Origin: Bacillota bacterium
GTDB lineage: Bacteria; Bacillota; Clostridia; Oscillospirales; SIG627
Assembly: GCA_029006345.1 (NCBI GenBank)
Contig: JAQXGK010000008.1
Span: 1-37,484 of the forward strand
Reading direction: 5' to 3'
DNA length: 37,484 nucleotides
Shown piece after piece: positions 35,038 to 37,484 of this stretch (position 1 is its first letter; the number at the start of each line of letters is the position of its first letter). Under the pieces are notes generated by a model that saw only the letters and a list, made by a program, of their open reading frames with translations, was not told the DNA's origin and did no database searches. Both the position numbers and the translations under genes were made by a program.

Positions 35038-35735
35038 GAGAGTTTTTATCAGTCTTCGACGGCTACGGTTCCGGCTCCGGCTACGGCGAAGGCTACGGCG
35101 ACGGTTCCGGCTCCGGCTACGGCGAAGGCTACGGCGACGGCTCCGGCTACGGCAACGGCTCCGGCTTCGTCGACGGCTACGGCTACGGCTACGGCTACGG
35201 CCACGGCTCCGGCTCCGGCCACGGCTCCGGCTACGGCAACGGCGACGGCTACGGCCACGGAATAAAAACATATAACGGTACTGATGTCTATATGATAGAC
35301 GATGTGCCGACTATCATATCAGTAATACGCGGCAATGTCGCAAAAGGATATATTCTCGCTGATGATTTGACCCTGAAGCCATGCTTTATCGCAAAGCAGG
35401 ACGATAAATTTGCCCACGGAGAAACGCTCGAACAGGCTATGCAGGATTTGCGGGAAAAGCTGTTTGAGGACATGAGCGAGGATGAGCGCATAGACGCTTT
35501 TCTCGCAGCGCACAGCGAGGATAAAGCATATCCAAACACCGACCTGTATGAGTGGCATCACAGGCTGACAGGGTCGTGCGAGCTGGGTCGGCGGCAGTTT
35601 GCAAAGGACAAAGGCATTGACATAGAGCATGGCAGCATGACGGTAACGGAGTTTATTGAGCTTACCGAGAACGCCTACGGCGGAGAGGTCATACGGCGGC
35701 TGAAAGAAAGGACGGATAATAAACATGACAGATAA
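35025..35735 (+). CDS. Phage protein with Gly-Tyr-Ser hexanucleotide-repeat N-terminus
   Basis: The 236-residue protein has a short start (MESLREFLSVF), then about 66 residues (13-79) of Gly alternating with Tyr, Ser, Asp, Glu, Asn or His. A folded C-terminal domain (about 80-236: IKTYNGTDVYMIDDVPTIISV, AKGYILADDLTLKPCFIAK, LYEWHHRLTGSCELGRRQFAKDKGIDIEHGSMTVTEFIELTENAYGGEVIRRL) resembles a domain seen in other Firmicutes phage proteins that carry similar repeats. The repeat is probably disordered and phase-separating or sticky, but this is not shown. The gene starts inside its upstream neighbour. Confidence 0.75.
   Translation: MESLREFLSVFDGYGSGSGYGEGYGDGSGSGYGEGYGDGSGYGNGSGFVDGYGYGYGYGHGSGSGHGSGYGNGDGYGHGIKTYNGTDVYMIDDVPTIISVIRGNVAKGYILADDLTLKPCFIAKQDDKFAHGETLEQAMQDLREKLFEDMSEDERIDAFLAAHSEDKAYPNTDLYEWHHRLTGSCELGRRQFAKDKGIDIEHGSMTVTEFIELTENAYGGEVIRRLKERTDNKHDR
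35061..35261 (+). repeat. Tandem 6-bp coding repeat with a 36-bp duplicated block
   Basis: The unit is GGC plus one variable codon (mostly TAC, TCC, GAC, AAC, CAC or GAA), with a single phase-keeping exception (GTC). An exact 36-bp block occurs twice in tandem at 35067-35102 and 35103-35138. All unit changes are multiples of 3, so length change keeps the frame. Confidence 0.9.
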
Positions 35736-35910
35736 CGAAAATGTGAGAGTAGATTATCAAGTTGAACTTGATCGTATGGAAACAGAGTTAATGGCTATCA
35801 GAGAAAAGTTGAGAACGGCAGAAGATAAAATTCAAATTTTAAGGGATGAAAATCAATTTCTAAAAGGACAGATAGAAGCGTATCAGTATTGCATGAATTG
35901 CAAGAGGTAA
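35725..35910 (+). CDS. 61-residue coiled-coil protein, hypothetical
   Basis: The product (VELDRMETELMAIREKLRTAEDKIQILRDENQFLKGQIEAYQY) is one long heptad-patterned helix followed by a Cys-x-x-Cys ending (CMNCKR). It overlaps the upstream gene by 11 bases. Similar small coiled-coil proteins are common in phage early regions; function unknown. Confidence 0.6.
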   Translation: MTDNENVRVDYQVELDRMETELMAIREKLRTAEDKIQILRDENQFLKGQIEAYQYCMNCKR

Positions 35911-35934
35911 AAAAACAATAGGGTGTGATACAGA

Positions 35935-36159
35935 ATGACCGCTAAGAAACTAACAGATGATGAGATTGTAAAGAGGCTGGAACTGTGTGTACATAGAGGG
36001 AACAAGAATTATAATACTGACCTTGTACTTGACCTCGTCAAACGCCAACAGGCAGAAGTTGCGAGGCTGAAATCTATGAACCAGCAAAAACTTGATACGA
36101 TACACGATTTACAGTCAGTGCAACCGAATACGACGACACCAAAATCGTCGCAATCATAA
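35935..36159 (+). CDS. 74-residue hypothetical phage protein, possibly disrupted
   Basis: The start (MTAKKLTDDEIVKRLELCV) matches a common phage pattern beginning with a helix and a DEIVKxLE motif. The C-terminus (NTTTPKSSQS) looks unlike that family, while another frame from about 36096 to 36227 encodes a plausible protein-like tail. This raises the possibility of a frameshift near 36110-36125. The start has a GGTG-type site. Confidence 0.5.
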   Translation: MTAKKLTDDEIVKRLELCVHRGNKNYNTDLVLDLVKRQQAEVARLKSMNQQKLDTIHDLQSVQPNTTTPKSSQS

Positions 36160-36236
36160 GCCGCTTGAGGGAAACCTCGACGGTCATAACAATGGCGTGG
36201 GAAGACTACCGCACCGCGCAAGAATAGGAGGACATT

Positions 36237-37022
36237 ATGGCAAAAATAAAAACGCTGAACGAGGATTTGATACATAGAGCAAACTCGGTCAGTTTCGGAG
36301 GAAAACGCGGAGATTTGTCAAGGAGCGAATACACGGGGTATGCCGAAAAGATTTTAGGGTGGCCTATCTCGGACGAGAAGAAACAAAAGCTGCTCGACAA
36401 ACTCTACGACAAGTGGACGGAAATATTAAGGCAGGAAGCACAGCATGTCAGCGTAATGGTTGCGGGTCCTGCAAAGTATAACTCGCGCAAGCTTGACCAT
36501 AGCGACCAAATATTGAGGCTATCGTCAGAATTGGTGGAGTGGTTTAAGGATTTGGAGGCACAGATAAAACAGGGGCAACAAAAAAACGACAAGGCAAAAT
36601 ATCTTATTGAGTTGGTGGAGTTTTGCAAAAAACCGGACAACCCGTGCGACCCGACCTCCCACCTCGCCGAACTCGCAATATACGACCAAAAGGCATTTAT
36701 CAAATATTACGAGGAACTCTACCCGACATACAAGTGGAGAAAAAACAGTAATATCGTCAAACTCTACAACTACGCAAAAGAGGGCAAACTCGTAGAGGTA
36801 AAAAAAGAGGTGTTTTTCGAGGACGAAAACCTCACGGCATTTAAGGAGGGCGACCGCATTTATATCAAATTCCTTATGCGCCCGAAACGGCAGCTTATAG
36901 TTGCGCTCAAAAGCCGCGGATATTGGTGGAACAGCGGCAAGAGTGCTTGGAGTACCTACCCAGATAGACTCGACAAAGAATGGGTAGAGTCTATCAGCAG
37001 TAGATACGGGCAGTATCTTTGA
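36237..37022 (+). CDS. 261-residue phage-associated hypothetical protein
   Basis: I do not recognise a precise family. The N-terminal half is helical and contains GPAKYNSRKLDHSDQILR, a pattern seen in large polyvalent mobile-element proteins. The C-terminus (IYIKFLMRPKRQLIVALKSRGYWWNSGKSAWST) contains an IYIKFxxRPxR-type segment. The protein is charged and without signal peptide or membrane helix. TAGGAGGAC precedes the ATG. It lies before the replication gene in the early region and may be involved in DNA metabolism, but no catalytic motif is visible. Confidence 0.6.
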   Translation: MAKIKTLNEDLIHRANSVSFGGKRGDLSRSEYTGYAEKILGWPISDEKKQKLLDKLYDKWTEILRQEAQHVSVMVAGPAKYNSRKLDHSDQILRLSSELVEWFKDLEAQIKQGQQKNDKAKYLIELVEFCKKPDNPCDPTSHLAELAIYDQKAFIKYYEELYPTYKWRKNSNIVKLYNYAKEGKLVEVKKEVFFEDENLTAFKEGDRIYIKFLMRPKRQLIVALKSRGYWWNSGKSAWSTYPDRLDKEWVESISSRYGQYL

Positions 37023-37072
37023 AATGCTTGAAAAAATAGAAGCAGAGGAAAAGGAGCCGGTAAGAGATAAAA

Positions 37073-37095
37073 CGGCTGCCGAATAATCGGCAGCC
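37073..37095 (+). other. 9-bp GC-rich hairpin before the last two genes
   Basis: GGCTGCCGA and TCGGCAGCC flank a 4-nt loop (ATAA). No U-run follows (TTAGGGC), so it might act as a weak attenuator or processing site between the 261-residue gene and the next one. Confidence 0.45.
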
Positions 37096-37129
37096 TTAGG
37101 GCATTATTTGAAAGGAGAAAGGACAACCA

Positions 37130-37327
37130 ATGAAAGTATATGAACTGATGAGCCTATTGGGCGAAGCTCCGGCAAATAGTGAAATTAAAATCTCGGCATG
37201 TCTTACATTAAGTGAGCTTATGTCCGGAGAGTCAATAGACAAGGATTGCTTTGTAATCACGCTCGATCCGGACGGTTTTGACTATGACTCAGACATCGGG
37301 ACTATAGATACAATATTAAAAAGATAA
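37130..37327 (+). CDS. 65-residue hypothetical protein
   Basis: GAAAGGAG precedes the ATG. The product is acidic (MKVYELMSLLGEAPANSEIKI) with beta-alpha character and no recognised motif. It lies 10 bases before the replisome-organizer gene and is probably co-transcribed with it. Confidence 0.55.
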   Translation: MKVYELMSLLGEAPANSEIKISACLTLSELMSGESIDKDCFVITLDPDGFDYDSDIGTIDTILKR

Positions 37328-37337
37328 GGACGAAAAA

Positions 37338-37484
37338 ATGGCCGAAAAAAGCACGTTCATAAAGATAGACCGGAATATATTAAAGTGGGGTTGGTACACC
37401 GAACCGCTAACAGCTCACCTTTTTATATATCTGATTTTGTCGGCGAATATCACTGACAAAACATGGCACGGAATTCCAGTAAAG
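37338..37484 (+). CDS. Phage replisome organizer / DnaD-like initiator, 3' partial
   Basis: The 49 visible residues (FIKIDRNILKWGWYTEPLTAHLFIYLILSANITDKTWHGIPVK) match the N-terminal winged-helix domain of phage replisome-organizer proteins: F-I-K-x-D-R-x-I-L-x-W-x-W, a helix FIYLILSAN, and a WHGI segment. Full proteins bind the phage origin and recruit helicase loaders. The gene continues beyond the right edge. No Shine-Dalgarno of note is seen, only GGACG. Confidence 0.8.
   Translation, partial: MAEKSTFIKIDRNILKWGWYTEPLTAHLFIYLILSANITDKTWHGIPVK

Noticed and set aside
35061-35261. Repeat array as CRISPR
   Set aside because: Units are 6 bp, contiguous, in-frame and coding; there are no spacers and no cas genes.
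34564-35271. Minus-strand 235-residue ORF rich in Arg-Ser-Gly (SR-like)
   Set aside because: It is the reverse-strand shadow of the GGC-NNC coding repeat; it has no ribosome binding site and overlaps three real plus-strand genes.
37024-37086. 20-codon ORF (MLEKIEAEEK...) after the 261-residue gene
   Set aside because: No ribosome binding site, very short and no homology cue; it is kept out of the gene list, although its start lies directly at the preceding stop.

Overview
The window looks like a chromosome segment from a low-to-mid GC anaerobic Firmicute, probably a clostridium of the Oscillospiraceae/Ruminococcaceae type. The evidence is the gene order and divergence of the F1FO ATP synthase operon, SLH-type surface anchoring, clostridial zinc-ribbon/SPFH proteins, strong AGGAGG ribosome binding sites, and a prophage of Firmicutes siphovirus type. 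No rRNA or complete tRNA is present, so a species name cannot be supported.

Chromosomal part (1 to about 26,217). It opens with the 3' part of a GGDEF/EAL protein that should degrade cyclic-di-GMP. A fused GT4 glycosyltransferase/CsaB-like pyruvyltransferase follows, and then a full atpI-B-E-F-H-A-G-D-C operon on the minus strand. The c subunit carries two glutamates spaced like the Na+-binding two-carboxylate motif, and the epsilon subunit is only its N-terminal domain. Next come a small cysteine-rich protein, a minus-strand cluster of TPM, zinc-ribbon, two lipoprotein and SPFH/zinc-ribbon genes, and a 1274-residue secreted protein with three C-terminal SLH domains. The pyruvyltransferase would make the cell-wall polymer that such SLH domains bind. 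Upstream of the SLH gene lie a degenerate receiver protein and a three-gene sensory operon (7TM pseudo-kinase, NarL-type kinase, LuxR-type regulator). An AraC regulator with an effector-binding domain ends the chromosomal part.

Prophage part (about 26,218 to the right edge, continuing outside). A 24-bp piece of a structural RNA gene 3' end (tmRNA-like) marks one attachment site, next to a tyrosine integrase. Then comes the most interesting locus: a minus-strand operon of HigB/Gp49-like toxin, HTH antitoxin with a C-terminal tail, and a SecB-like chaperone. This is a toxin-antitoxin-chaperone (TAC) module, notable because Firmicutes usually lack SecB. A strong promoter with a perfect palindrome drives small membrane-protein genes, followed by a classical CI/Cro switch.

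The rightward early region encodes a winged-helix-like protein, DUF4406, a Gp157-like protein, a Sak4-like ATPase, a protein with an SSB-like acidic tail, an ERCC4 nuclease, DUF3846 and DUF6948-like proteins, a Gly-Tyr-Ser repeat protein, several small hypotheticals and the start of a replisome-organizer gene. Together these form a recombination/replication module of a temperate phage whose structural genes lie outside the window.
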